From NCBI GenBank assembly GCA_002914845.1, contig JXTC01000098.1, positions 326,727 through 390,726 on the forward strand: a stretch of DNA of 64,000 nucleotides, given 5' to 3'. A program made the position numbers and the translations under genes. Of this stretch, positions 12,394-23,519 are shown piece after piece. Positions within the stretch are counted from its first letter, which is position 1, and each line of letters begins with the position of its first letter. Below the pieces are notes generated by a model. That model searched no databases, was not told the DNA's origin, and saw only the letters and a list, made by a program, of their open reading frames with translations. The DNA comes from Trema orientale. Its lineage: Eukaryota > Streptophyta > Magnoliopsida > Rosales > Cannabaceae.

Positions 12394-15300
12394 ACATGGC
12401 CAGATGAACTTGTGGTAGTTAGTAAGTTAAGACACTCTGACCATGTTCCTTTCTGTTACTTGGGAGATTCGCATTTGTCAAATATTATCATGATCCTCAT
12501 GTAGATGAAAATTAGTACCTTTTTGGCATCGGGAAAAGTTGTTCTATTTCTGTTTAATTTTTTTTTTTTATATGTTCCTCATGCCACATGACATTGATTG
12601 CCGATGGAGCTCTAATGTTGTGTGTATAATACAATGATTCATTGACAGCGCTTTTATGTACCTCAAATCAAAGGCTTTCCCCATCCTTAATACCTTTTGT
12701 CTGATGATATAGAACTGTATCCCCGGTCCTCTCCCCTCTTCACCCACGTGCATGTACAGTGACTCATGCTTGTATTTGGGTTTTTTAAAGTGTGTGGCTT
12801 TATATTCCTTTTTTACTAATATTTTTGAATGTTGAAAACTATATGCATGCATTTTTTGTTTTAGATATAATAACTGTATAAGCATCTATGTATACAGTAT
12901 GCATATGTGTCTGTGTGGGTGGACTGGAGTCTAATTTCTCTCTTCCTAATGTAATAACGTATGGACAGTTTAGCCTATAGTATCAATTTATTTTGAGCTT
13001 CACCCAATTATATTAATACCATGTTACCATGGAAGAGTATCAAGTTATTTTCAGCCTCACCCAATTTATTAATACCATGATACCATGGAGGAGCGTAGGC
13101 AAGGCACAAGGGGACTTATGCTCCTACTAGTTGGGTTTTCTAGTAGTATGTGGCTTTATACAGCGGTTATTCTCTTTTTTTGTGTGTGTGTGTGTGTTTT
13201 TTTTTTTCAATTAATGATAACTTTGTCCTGAAGTGTAGAATATTCACTGAGTTTCCTAATTTAAGGAAAACCTTTGGAATTCCATTATGCAAATTTTCTT
13301 TGATATTTTACAAATTACGAGATATAGAACTATGAATTTTCTAGACTTTCTCCTTTTTGTGCATGAATTTTCTCAAATCTATATTGCTTCCTTGATGGAT
13401 CAATTGATCATTTCTTCCAGTTTTGATGTACCTAACTGGGTACATTGAGGTCTTTTGGGTACATTGAGGTCTTTTGGGTACTTCTCTGGGTGCATAGTTA
13501 CATATTCCCTTGTTCGCTACTCTGTCTATGTGTCTTTTTTTTTTTCCTTTTTTAAAAAAAATTATTTTTTTGTTTCTGGTTTAGTATTATCAACTTTTGG
13601 AAGAAATCATGGTGAAGCATAAGTTTTATCCTTTTAGCATTCATTATTAAATTGCTTCTAACTTTGTGATTCTCAGGTTAGTTCGGGAGCTTCGTCAGGA
13701 CAAATAAGACAGTTTGCTGAAAACCTAAAGGAAGAAACTCATGATGTTACTGGAGAATCATTAGCAGCCAAAAGTCAGTTCGATGATACTCCTGAAAGAA
13801 ATGCTTCTGATCTTTGTATGACTTCATTATATAGTTTACTAAATGTTATTGTTGAATTCCCCTTTACAACTGATTAATACCCGAATTGTATGATATGAAG
13901 TATAATATAGGATTATTTCAGATGATGACAGGATATGTTCATTGACGAGAAAGTCCATTGAATTAAATTCATGTGAAGGACACGGCAATGTGCCTGTATA
14001 CACAAATGACATTAGTAGTTCATTTTTATCAACCTCGGTGAAAATCAAGGGTGAACCTCAAAATGAAAACAACTTCCAAAGCTTGGATGATAATGCTAGG
14101 GATACTGTTTCTGTTAAAATGTGTGCGGTAAAGACTGAAATGGAAATCTCAAATGAACTTGATGGAGATGAGGCAGAACATATGTGTCTAGGAGATCGTG
14201 CAAAGCTGATCAGGTCAAGAGATGATTCTGAGCTAAATATGTCTAGCAATTACGGATGGTTGAAGAAATCTGTTCCTTATGCCACTGGGTGTAGCCCTGT
14301 TGCAGCAGAATCTGCTAAGGCATTCAGCATCAATCGTCCACGAAAAAGAAGAAAGACCGCCACGTAATATATATAAAATCTGTATTGATTGTATTTAATA
14401 TTAACATATATTTATCAAGAACCAAGCTTACGGTAAAAATTCCATTGGTAAAAATTGCAGGGATTCAGTTGAAGCAGCTCTGGAGGAAGATGCTCCTGGA
14501 CTTCTCCAGGTACTTATTATTGCTACTATTGGTCTTTCTTTGAAGTTGGTGTAAGATTCATGAAATTGCTAATGTGCAGGTATTAGCTGAGAAAGGAGTA
14601 ACAGCGGATGAGATCAAGCTGTATGGGGAGATGGAGAGTGATGAAGCTCTAGATGAATCTTCCGGTGAGAGTTTTTCAGAGCTTGAATCTGTGATATCCA
14701 AGGTTGGCATTGTGTTATTTCAAACTTTTCTGTTTTTTGTTATTTATTTATTTATTTTTTAGGACATTCTGATTATTGTTTGTCTCACAGTTACAATTTC
14801 ATGTAGTTGGTCTTTTGTGCAACTCAAAGACCTAAGATATTTCGACAAGACATTTTGCAATTCGTCATTGATGTATTTAGAAAACTTGTGTGGACAGAAA
14901 TTTGTGCGCATATTACTTATTAAGTAGGCCAGCATATCCAGAAGTTAGTCCGTCTACGGATATTCTATGAATTAAAAGACAATAATCCGATTAATATTGA
15001 AACTATATTTGTATCATCTGATTATACCATGTTAGGAATAAACAACCATAAATGTACTTGGCTGGTATTTCAGTTATATCAGAATTGTGATGTACCTACT
15101 CTGCATAAATACTTTCTTAAATTCTCAGATGCCCTTGCAAATGAGGTCCTTACCAGTTACAAGACTACTAGGTATTTTAAGACATTCACCATCTGGAATA
15201 TTGATCGTAAAATTGCATGTGTCAACATAATTAATTAGGTTTGTCTCCCAGCGGTACGTGGTCTTTTAAGCAATAAATTGGTCATTCCGTGGAGTCCGTA

Positions 15301-17624
15301 CAAATCATTGGTGCCTACTGAGATTGAAAGAAGAGCTAAACCTTATGGCTTGTCTTATGATTGGTTACAAGCAGAGGTTTATTGTTTGCTGCATACCATC
15401 ATGCTTATCTTTAAAAATCTACCAGATACTTGTTTTGTAAAACAATAATGTCCTTTGATTGAGCCGTCTCAAATTTTTATCCAACCGATGTATCCTACAT
15501 CTTATTAATGCATGATCTCAAATTCTATCTCAACTTGTTCCTTACAACTCGAGTTGTGGTCCAAGGGACCTTGCTACAGTTCCCACTTGAGCCATCTCTA
15601 CATCTATCATGTCTCTCATTTTATTTTCTAAATTTTTGGAACAGATTTTTATTCAGCGCCATTCATTTTTGAAGTTTGCTCCCATTCGATTTACAAAGGG
15701 AGCAAGAGCCAGTTATTGCTTGGCTTGTCTGTTATCACTTGTGGAGCAGGTAACAAGATTCTGCTAGCCCTTGGATTTGCTTATATTAAACATAATACTT
15801 TCCTTTCTCAAATAATTTGTCTTCCATAAATGTTTACCTATATCTTGTCAAAATTAGCATCTTTTTCTGGTGAAAAATTGCATGTCAACAGACAAGGTAT
15901 CTGCAGTTTCGTAAATGGCCAGTTGAATGGGGTTGGTGCCGGGACTTGCAGTCATTTATTTTTGTGTTTGAGAGACACAACAGGTGCATGCTTTGCAGCA
16001 TTGAACATGTCTAATAATTTTATTGTCATTTCTACTTGAACTGGATGATCATAACATGTCTACTTGATTTGCAGAATTGTATTGGAGCGTCCTGAATATG
16101 GCTACGCAACATACTTCTTTGAACTAGTAGAGTCTTTACCCATTGACTGGCAGATCAAGCGGCTGGTTACTGCCATGAAGCTTACAACTTGTAGCAGGAT
16201 TTCTCTAATTGAGAACAAAGCATTATCGGTAATAATTTACTGTATTTGTCTTTCTGGTGATTGCTGATATTTGGATAGCACTAAATTGCTTTCTTTATGG
16301 ATACACGTGTATGGTTGTTTGTTCAGCATAGTTTAACGTCTTAAAATTGGTTAGTGTCCAAGTTTTATTATTTAGACTGATTGATGGGTTATAACCGTAA
16401 GGAGGGTTGGAACTGCATTTTGTGTGTTGCTTACTGATCTGGCTAGAGCCGTGGCTCTAGGACAGTTTTATGATTTCCTTCACATTCACAATTTCACGGT
16501 TCTGGTTATGAAGTTTACTTCCTGGAAACAGTGAAATTAGAACTTCAGTTACAGTTGTTGTTTTTAGCAATTTATGCATACTAGTCTACTTTCATGTAAA
16601 ATTACGTGATAAAGGTGTAATGTACAAAGTCGAATTATCTTATTGATCCAGCATCTGAACATGAATTGATATCTTCGCAGTGATAAGGGCAAAAATGTTC
16701 AAAGTTGAGTTACTTTATTTGTTATACTGATTCATCATCTGAGCATGACTTGATATCTTATTATTGATGTCTAGAGTTGGAATATTTACTAAGAATAGTA
16801 CTTTCAGTACCAAAGTTCTTCCAAAATATGGATACCAAATGATGTGATAATGATTGGCTGGAATATAATTGGTAAATGACATTTAAATTATGCCTTTATT
16901 GAATCTAACCAGATAGACAAGTTAAATCTGGCATCGTATGGTATTCGAACTTTGGTAAATAATATGGTGTCTATGGTATTACACGTTAAAATCGAACCTT
17001 CTATAAGACTTCTATTGTTGCTGCAATCTAAAGGCTATTTTTTTTCCCTCGGCTGAGGCAATGTGAAGGTTTATGATCTTAGTAGTTTGGCATTTGTATT
17101 TTCCTATAGAAATTCTGGTATTGTGACGAGTGCAATTATATTTTGATGTATCTTTTTTCGGCTGAATGTATTTTTCGTAGTTACCTGTCTATCATATACT
17201 GGTGTATCCTTCATTTTTGATATTATCAATCGAGTTTGGCTTTAAGCATGGATTTTATATAAATGACAAGAATGTATCTTTTATATCAGTGACTAGTGTC
17301 ATTTTTGGTTTCATGTCCTCTCTTACACTTGCTAATCTCTGGTAAAAGGTTGGACAAGACTTGACTGAAGGTGAGGCGAAGGTGTTAACTGAATACGGTT
17401 GGGTACCAAATAGTGGCTTGGGAACCATGCTCAAGTACTGCGACCGAGTGGTGCACGATAGGAAGAGTGAGAAGGACACTTCGGAGTGGAGAACTAAAAT
17501 AGGAAATTTGCTAATGGATGGTTATAACGGTGGAACCCTGGTGGCAACCGATATCCCCAAAAAGGTTATGGAGTACAGAGATTCTCAAAGCTCGCAAGTC
17601 AAGTTGGAGCCTATATTATTCTGA
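8854..17624 (+). CDS. 13-exon gene for a 753-aa probable nuclear protein, function unrecognised
   Basis: Proposed exons: 8854-9014, 9142-9187, 11174-11676, 12077-12110, 13677-13815, 13922-14363, 14461-14509, 14580-14702, 15239-15376, 15645-15749, 15892-15983, 16075-16228 and 17349-17624. Every junction is GT-AG, all phases agree and the sum is 2,262 nt, giving 753 residues plus TGA. The N-terminal half (1-440) is acidic, serine-rich and low in predicted structure. RPRKRRK at about 433-439 is a likely nuclear localisation signal. The C-terminal half (about 445-753) looks globular and conserved, with stretches such as DAPGLLQVLAEKGVTADEIK, GARASYCLACLLSLVEQ, YLQFRKWPVEWGWCRDLQ and RPEYGYATYFFELVESLPID. 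Six psi-K-x-E matches (K60, K208, K266, K337, K365, K747) are possible SUMO sites. By memory it may belong with plant proteins labelled gar2-related or 18S pre-ribosomal assembly, but this is weak. The exon 9 acceptor (AATTAG) has a poor pyrimidine tract; a better-looking CAG 15 bp downstream would break the frame. Confidence 0.85.
9484..9875. mobile_element. Tourist-type (PIF/Harbinger) MITE in intron 2
   Basis: A 392-bp element lies inside the second coding intron. The left end GGCTATGTTTGGTAGAAGGG and the reverse complement of the right end GAGTGTGTTTGGTAGGAGGG form imperfect terminal inverted repeats. TTA stands on both sides (9481-9483 and 9876-9878), the usual PIF/Harbinger target duplication. 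There is no transposase, so it is non-autonomous. Frames read through it are chance. Confidence 0.88.
10241..10401 (+). mobile_element. tRNA-derived SINE, copy 1 (intron 2)
   Basis: TAGCTCAGTTGG (A-box-like) at 10241-10252 is followed about 45 bp later by GGGGTTCAAACCTTGG (B-box-like), an unrelated body and a 3' A-tail (10376-10402). Near-identical sequence occurs again at 43228-43400, proving it is a repeat. AACTTGTAAT (10232-10241) and AACTTATAAT (10401-10410) flank it as a 9-of-10 target duplication. Relative to copy 2 it lacks the first few bases (GGGGT). It is not a functional tRNA. Confidence 0.88.
11621..12010 (+). repeat. Tandem duplication of an exon end and its donor site
   Basis: The last about 56 bp of exon 3 and about 120 bp of following intron (11621-11798) are repeated at 11833-12010, offset about 212 bp. 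Both copies read NDH..., HIVLKER and RMLLS, then CCCTAGGATG and ATTAATGCTTTT. The second copy has GTCAGGGTGCTG where the first has the donor GTCAAGGTTCTA. No convincing acceptor precedes copy 2, so I treat it as intronic. Confidence 0.85.
12345..12393. repeat. (CT)n microsatellite in intron 4
   Basis: A CT dinucleotide run, interrupted once by TTT, lies within the fourth intron of the 13-exon gene. It is simple sequence with no other feature. Local direct repeats of about 50 bp (around 12990-13090) and about 21 bp (13438-13480) occur further on in the same intron. Confidence 0.9.
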
Positions 17625-19083
17625 AAATGTGTACATGTATAGAAAGATAGCTTTAAGTTACTTTTGGATAGCAATAGTCAGTTATAGTTTAGTGTACTGA
17701 CTAATCACCAAACAGAAGTATAGTGGAGGAAAGAAGAGAAGCTAAAAGGTAGATTGTAACTGATGGTTTGATTCAGCGTTTGGTTTGATGTGAATAGAAC
17801 TTTCCTCGTTTAATTTCTTGGGTTGATATACTTTCTCAATATAAGTGACCAAATGCTTGGGAGATAAGAGAACCACAAACTAAAAAAGCAAGATATGATA
17901 AGTCTTTTCATTTTGTTTCCTCTTGATTTTTTTCCTACACAGACATTTATGCCTTTCAGCCAACCTACATAAAATACCAGCCAGTCAGTCTTGTCAAGTA
18001 AAATCATCAGAACAGTTCAATTCTTACTACGATTTCAAATAAACTTTCAAAAACATTAGGACATAAACTAGCAAAATTATAATATGTAATACCTCGATTG
18101 AAATTCACTATGAAGGGGCACAATGGCTAGAGAATCATGTTGATATGTGTTATAATAAAAACAAACCTATGCAAAATTAGGCGGATCAAGACTAGAGAAG
18201 ACGCGAATCTCAGAGACATTCTAGTCCTTTTTCCTCTCCTCATTTCTCCTTAACATGCACTGGACCTCTATTTTAAATATATTTTTTTTAGTTTTAAAAT
18301 CATAGGTGATAACACAATAGGCCATGGGTAACATAGGTTATAAATGTAAATGCAACTGTTATGAAGCATTAAAAGAAGAATCATGCTGTGGAGATATTTT
18401 GTTTGTGGAAAAATGAGTGAGTAATTAGGGCCAAAATGATTTTTTTATAACTATTTTTCAGGATAATTTGTTAGGACTTATCAGAAAAGTTAAGATTTTT
18501 TTTTTTTGGGTGGAAAAAGTTTATGATCTCTTTTAACTTCTTATGAAGATCATAATTTTTATGACCCCTAGTTGTTGAGGTTACAAAAGGTTATGACTAT
18601 TCTTAAAATACCACCGTACTAATAGATAGGTGGTAAGGTGCTCACTTCCTCGACTAAGATTATGAGGTTGTAAGGGTACACTAGACTATGAGGTTGTAAG
18701 GGTATACTATCGTCTAACTAAAACTCCGGGTTCATTCATTTGCCATGGAAACATCGGAATTTGGCTTGATTAGAGTAATTTGGGCCCAAATAACTTTTTT
18801 AAGAACTATTTTTCACAATGATTTCTTTTGGGATTAGTCATAAGAATTATGATCTTTTGTGACCTTTAATGACCGATAATCATAAATACTCGTGGCTACT
18901 TATCATCAAAGGCTACAAAAGGTAAAATAATCCTGAGAATTAATCCTAGAAGGGTCATTTGGAAAAAAAAAAAAAGAAAAAAAAGGCCTAGATCCTTCCC
19001 ATTACAATAAGAGCCCAAAGGCAAGTTGGGACCTCAATTCGTATAGCACTTTTGCCCTTATTGGACAAGCATTGATGGTTATA
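17625..19083. other. 3' flank and intergenic sequence
   Basis: The first few hundred bases after the TGA are the probable 3' UTR of the upstream gene; no unambiguous polyadenylation signal was chosen. Two related segments at about 18425-18500 and 18775-18845 share GGGCC(C)AAA, ACTATTTTTCA and AATGATTT-type landmarks, and a 27-bp phrase beginning CTAGACTATGAGG is nearly repeated around 18670-18710. These look like eroded DNA-transposon ends. No gene was seen. Confidence 0.45.
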
Positions 19084-19430
19084 GGGAAATTGACGTGGGT
19101 AGTCATTTTTTGTAACCAAATGACTTTTTTACTACTGTTTTTTAGAATGACATTTCTAGTTCTTCTCATGAGTCAAAAAGTCCAAAATGCCCTTTGTACC
19201 TGTCAAAGCTTTTGACCACTTTTTTTTTTCTTTTTGCATTTTTTCAATTCATACATTCCGTTCTTCTCCTCCAATCTCCACCTCTAGCACTACAAATAAC
19301 CTTTATGTCTTTAGCCATTTTTCTGCCATTTTTGTCCAAATCTAAGTTTAGTATAGAGTTGAAACTTTGAAATTATAAAGAGGAAAAAAAAATAGAGAGA
19401 AGCACTCCGGTTAGGAAACCACACATATCC

Positions 19431-20065
19431 ACTACAGATCTACTCACTTGGTTTGAAACTCCTCCTTCTACTCTCCTATCACCGCCTTTGCCGCATCTTG
19501 CTCCAGTGCCCGTTCTCACCACTGTGGCGGATCCTCATCTCTAGGTTTGAGGACCGATGGCGGTGGCAGTGGCAGGTTTAACGTCGATTCGGGTTCTAGG
19601 AAAAAGAGGGGTCGGCTTCTCATATGCTTTGATATGATTTCTATGGTGAGTCGTGCCCGGATGTTGAGCTCATCGTCTAAGCCCCAGTCGAAGATTTGTA
19701 CCAATATCAGTCTGATGTGGCCTTATCACTTCTCTACCTCATCTTCCATGATTGCTTCATCCAAGTGCTCTTTTCTTACTCTTTTTTATTGTTTGTGATT
19801 TAGGTTTTTATTTGATTGTACATATATTTGTGTGAATTGAGTTATTGTGAGTTCTCTCTGATTTTGAATTTGGTCAAATCTTTAAGGGGTGTGATGCATA
19901 TATTCTATTGGAACCAACTGATGGAATCGTCTCGGAAAAAGAGTCTCTTTGGACTAGTTTTAGTCTTCTTCTTCTTCTCTGAGTCACAAATTAGCCCTTC
20001 TTTTGAAAACCAAAGAAGAGAAACTGCAGAACAGAGGTTGAAGAAAATGGCGGACTGGGAGTGAG
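19431..20065 (+). other. Possible captured gene fragment inside the Mutator-like element
   Basis: This interior segment is clearly less AT-rich than its surroundings. It includes CT-rich leader-like sequence (19455-19515) and open stretches at 19547-19798 and 19816-20064. The predicted peptides are short, without recognised domains; one ends RRETAEQRLKKMADWE. It resembles fragments carried by Pack-MULEs, but the donor gene is not recognised and no splice structure was established. Confidence 0.35.
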
Positions 20066-20069
20066 AAAA

Positions 20070-21060
20070 AAATGCGTAGTTGTCACAAATTTTGTGAGTT
20101 ATAGTCACAAATCAGATCCTGTATTTTTTAGAACTGTGAGAAACATGTGGCTGTCACGGATTGTGTGACTTATACACTACTAATCTTTTTCTATTTTTTA
20201 GAAACACACGCTCTTAATCTTGAATGACATAGTTTTTCATATGAAAAATATATTTTTTTGTGAGTTAGGGCATTATTAGATATTGTTATAAATTACTAAG
20301 CTATGGATAGTAGTCACAAATATGTGATTGTCACAATATTTGTGACTCTAAGTCACTGATCTTAACTACTATCAGGGATTATGTGACCTAAAGTCACACA
20401 TTGTGACTACTAATCTATAAGTTACAGATTTTTATGTGAAAATTGGATTTTGTGTGGGTTATAAGCATTCTTAGCTATTATTAAACAGCTGTTACTAAGC
20501 CATTGTTAGCCAACATAAATACTTATTTTGATTTTGTGAGGTAGGCACCAATTTAGTGGATGAGATTCACATATTGTATGAAATATTAACATCATTTATT
20601 GAATTGTAATTTGGTCAATAGTTTCTTGGAAACAATGAAAAAATAAATAATGTTTGGTGGAATATTAATTACGTGACTAATTATATGTGATTAAACAAAT
20701 TAAGGTAAATCAAGTGGCAGGTTTTTTATCTTTTATTATTGCCCGTCACAAATATATGACTTTTAGTTACACTAAAATATAAATTGTTCCAACTATTCGT
20801 AATGATATAAAATAAATTATGACCATAAGTCACAAAATTGTGACTAACAATAATAAAATTGTGAGTAACGTAACAATTTAAAAGATATCCAAAAAATATG
20901 TCATAAAAATTGTGACCACTAGTCACAAAATTATGACACTGCTTATGTCTTCAAAAGTTCACAATATTCGTAACAATGTAAAATAAATTGTTCCGTAAAA
21001 AAAAAAAAACTGTGACTATCTGTCACAAAATTGTGACTACCGGTAACAAAGTATAAAATG
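20070..21060. repeat. Array of GTCACA/TGTGAC repeats and near-palindromes
   Basis: More than a dozen occurrences of GTCACA or its complement are scattered through about 1 kb, often arranged as near-palindromes such as GTCACAAAATTGTGAC at 20829-20844 and again at 21022-21037, with a variant at 20932-20947. Spacing is irregular, so it is not a classical satellite. It lies entirely inside the Mutator-like TIRs. Function is unknown; it might be subterminal protein-binding sites or a product of local slippage and inversion. Confidence 0.8.
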
Positions 21061-21924
21061 ACAGAAGAGCAGTTTCGGAATGACTATATTTTCTCTCTCC
21101 AAAAATAACTAAAAAAGTCATTATTTTGAACTATAAATGTCATTTTAAAAAAGTGAACTAAAAAAGTCAATTTAGCTTAAATTTGAACTATTCACGTCAA
21201 TTTCCCAATTATTCTTGTAAGTTGTAACTAGTGCGTGGCCAAGATGCCCACTTGGTAATAGGTATTTTGTAGCTTACATGCCTTTTAACTTTATATTCTA
21301 GAACAAAAGATAGTCTAATTCTAATGGTGAAATTGGTAGCTCTAGTGAAATATATTCTAGGTAAAGACTGAAGAGATTTTGACACAACGTTTCCTCAAAA
21401 TTATGATAATGGCGTCACCAAGTAGACCCATGTAAGTAAATGGGTGACATGGATGAGTAAGTTAACCTAATAACCTTTTGCACAAAAGAGAAATAGGAAG
21501 TCTTAGAATTAACCCATACGATGGGAGTTAAGTCATAGTAGGCCTCTAGTACAACTAATCTACCATTTACAACCTATTTTTGGGTAGTTTCATAGATATT
21601 TCAAGAAAAATATCAACTTGATATCAATATTTTCAAAGAAAATCGGTTAACATAAAAGATCAGTCATCGTAAATGTCACTCGTCTAATTTCGTTGCAACC
21701 TTGAGCCTTATGAAATAGATTATTTAATCCTTCGGAAAAAAAAAGATTATTTAATGGTCTCTACCCTATTATATTTAGACAAAATTAGGAATGACAAAAT
21801 ATTTGCCAGGATAATGAGTTCAGGGGTCCCTAAACAGGGAATGTGCAGGTTTAGAATTAAAAACCCCTACTCGAGTCAAGTCATAGATAGCATCGCCTAC
21901 CTCAAATTCGTCTGGATACATTTA

Positions 21925-22732
21925 GGCGTCGTTTGGTACGCAGGATAAGATAGGATGAGATTGAACTATTTTAAAAGATTTGATTGGATAAGATAAAATT
22001 ATAGTCCAATCCTATCCCATGTTTGGTGCGCTACTTTTCGTTAGGATAGAATAAGCATGTGTGTTTCGTAGTTTTAACTAAATAACAAATTTTGAGGTAT
22101 GATTATTTAGAAAAATACTATTTTTAAAACTCAATTTTGTCAAAATATCATTTTAAAAAATTATTTACAAAAAAACACTTTTTAAAACATATTTTGAAAA
22201 ATATCACTTTAAAAAATATTTTAAAAAATACCACTTTTAAAACTTATTTTTGAAAAAAATAATTTTTCGTAAAATTATTTGCAAAATACCACTTATAAAA
22301 AAAATGCTTCAAAATACCATTTCTGGTTTTACCACTTTTAAAAGTTAATTTCGAAATTACCATTTTTTATTACTTAAAAAACATTCTATCATTTTTAATT
22401 GGCTTTTTATTATCAAAACCATCTGAACTCAGAATAATTCAGTAAAATTAACCCTGAACTCAATTTTTTAGAGTAAAATCTCTTGAACTCGGAACAATTT
22501 AGTAAAATTAACCTTGAACTCAATTTTTTAGAACAAAACTCCATGAACTCGAAACAATTTAGTAAAATTAACCTTAAACTCAATTTTTCAGAACAAAACC
22601 CCTTGAAATCCCCTAATATTAGAGTAAAACTACTGAAGAGGATAAGATTATCCCCTTCTAAGGGTATTATTTTTGGAGTGAATTGTTTTAATCCAATCCA
22701 ATCTCTCTCATATGCATGCACCAAACATGTGA
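21925..22732. mobile_element. PIF/Harbinger-like non-autonomous element, 808 bp
   Basis: GGCGTCGTTTGGTACGCA at the left end pairs with TCACATGTTTGGTGCATGCA read inward from the right end. TTA flanks both ends (21922-21924 and 22733-22735). Subterminal GGATAAGATAGG-type sequence on the left mirrors CCAATCCAATC on the right. The interior holds repeated TACCACTTTTAAAA phrases and a tandem repeat at 22425-22600. No transposase is present. Confidence 0.75.
22425..22605. repeat. Three tandem copies of a 61-bp unit
   Basis: Three consecutive units of about 61 bp carry TGAACTC, CAATTTAGTAAAATTAACC and CTCAATTTTTTAGA with few differences. Because the unit is not a multiple of three, it yields frame-shifted peptide repeats in both directions; these open frames are artefacts of the repeat. 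Confidence 0.9.
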
Positions 22733-23149
22733 TTAATTTAATCCAATCCAATATCATCCTTATTCTGCATTCAAAATGTGGACTTAAAAGTTTTAAAAAA
22801 ATAATAATACTGTGTAAAGTTAAACCTCAAGATATTTATACTTTAAAATAATAAAAAGGAAATCAAATTAAAAAATCTGTTTGATAATTTGTCTCTTTTA
22901 TTTTATTATTATTCTTTTTTTCAGTAAACATAGCTTGTGATGGGAAGGCATTCCCAGCCCTGTCCTATCCCCTCCTTTTTACATCCTGACATAAGGTTTA
23001 TAAGTATCAATTAGAGATAATTAACAGGCAAATTGGGCTCTTTTAGAACACGTTTCAATATAGCACTACTGTTAGTTAGGATTGGGTTTCTCCCTCAATC
23101 CTCACTTCAGATCATCTCTTATGGATGACTTTGATACGGCAAATTAGGC

Positions 23150-23510
23150 TTTATATGAAATTTTTAGAAAAAAAAAATTGAAAAATACGGCTATGTTTTT
23201 TTCAGATATGGTACAGTTTTTATTAGAGAAAATGTCATTTTTAAAAAAATATTTAGATAAATAATATTTTTTAAAATAGTAACTAGTAACTGGTAATCAG
23301 TTTTCAGAAACTGGGTAATTAGTAACTAAACGTATTTTCAGAAACTGGTAACTAGTAACCATTTTAAAAATGATATTTTTCTAAATTTTTTTAAAAAGTA
23401 ATATTTTTCTGATAAAAATCATACGAAAATTGGAAAAAAAAAAACCTCACTTTCGTATTTTTGTAATTCTTTTGGATTTTTATAGGTAAAATTATTAGAA
23501 ACTCCAGAGA
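23150..23510. mobile_element. Foldback repeat with TAACTAGTAACTGG clusters, copy 1
   Basis: An imperfect inverted repeat is centred near 23320. Arms carry TTTTTATTAGAGAAAA on the left and TTTTTCTGATAAAAATC on the right, surrounding repeated TAACTAGTAACTGGTAA units. The outer right part has ACTTTCGTATTTTTGTAAT. A related copy in the opposite orientation lies at about 53535-53890. No TSD or exact termini were fixed. Confidence 0.65.
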
Positions 23511-23519
23511 GATATGGAT

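Larger units (their letters stand above)
19084..21206. mobile_element. Mutator-like element with gene-like interior, non-autonomous
   Basis: The left end GGGAAATTGACGTG (19084) is matched exactly by the reverse complement of the right end (21193-21206). Similarity continues imperfectly inward for about 100 bp, with ATGACTTTTTTA and AGAATGACATTT landmarks on the left and their counterparts on the right, as in Mutator-like TIRs. A clear 9-bp target duplication was not found. The interior has two regions: about 19240-20065 is GC-richer and gene-like, and 20070-21060 is a dense array of GTCACA/TGTGAC motifs. No transposase (MUDR) domain is visible, so it is non-autonomous, possibly carrying captured host sequence. 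Confidence 0.7.

Noticed and set aside
22483..22851. 122-codon open frame
   Set aside because: Built from a 61-bp tandem repeat inside a Harbinger-like element, with a matching frame on the other strand; not protein-like.
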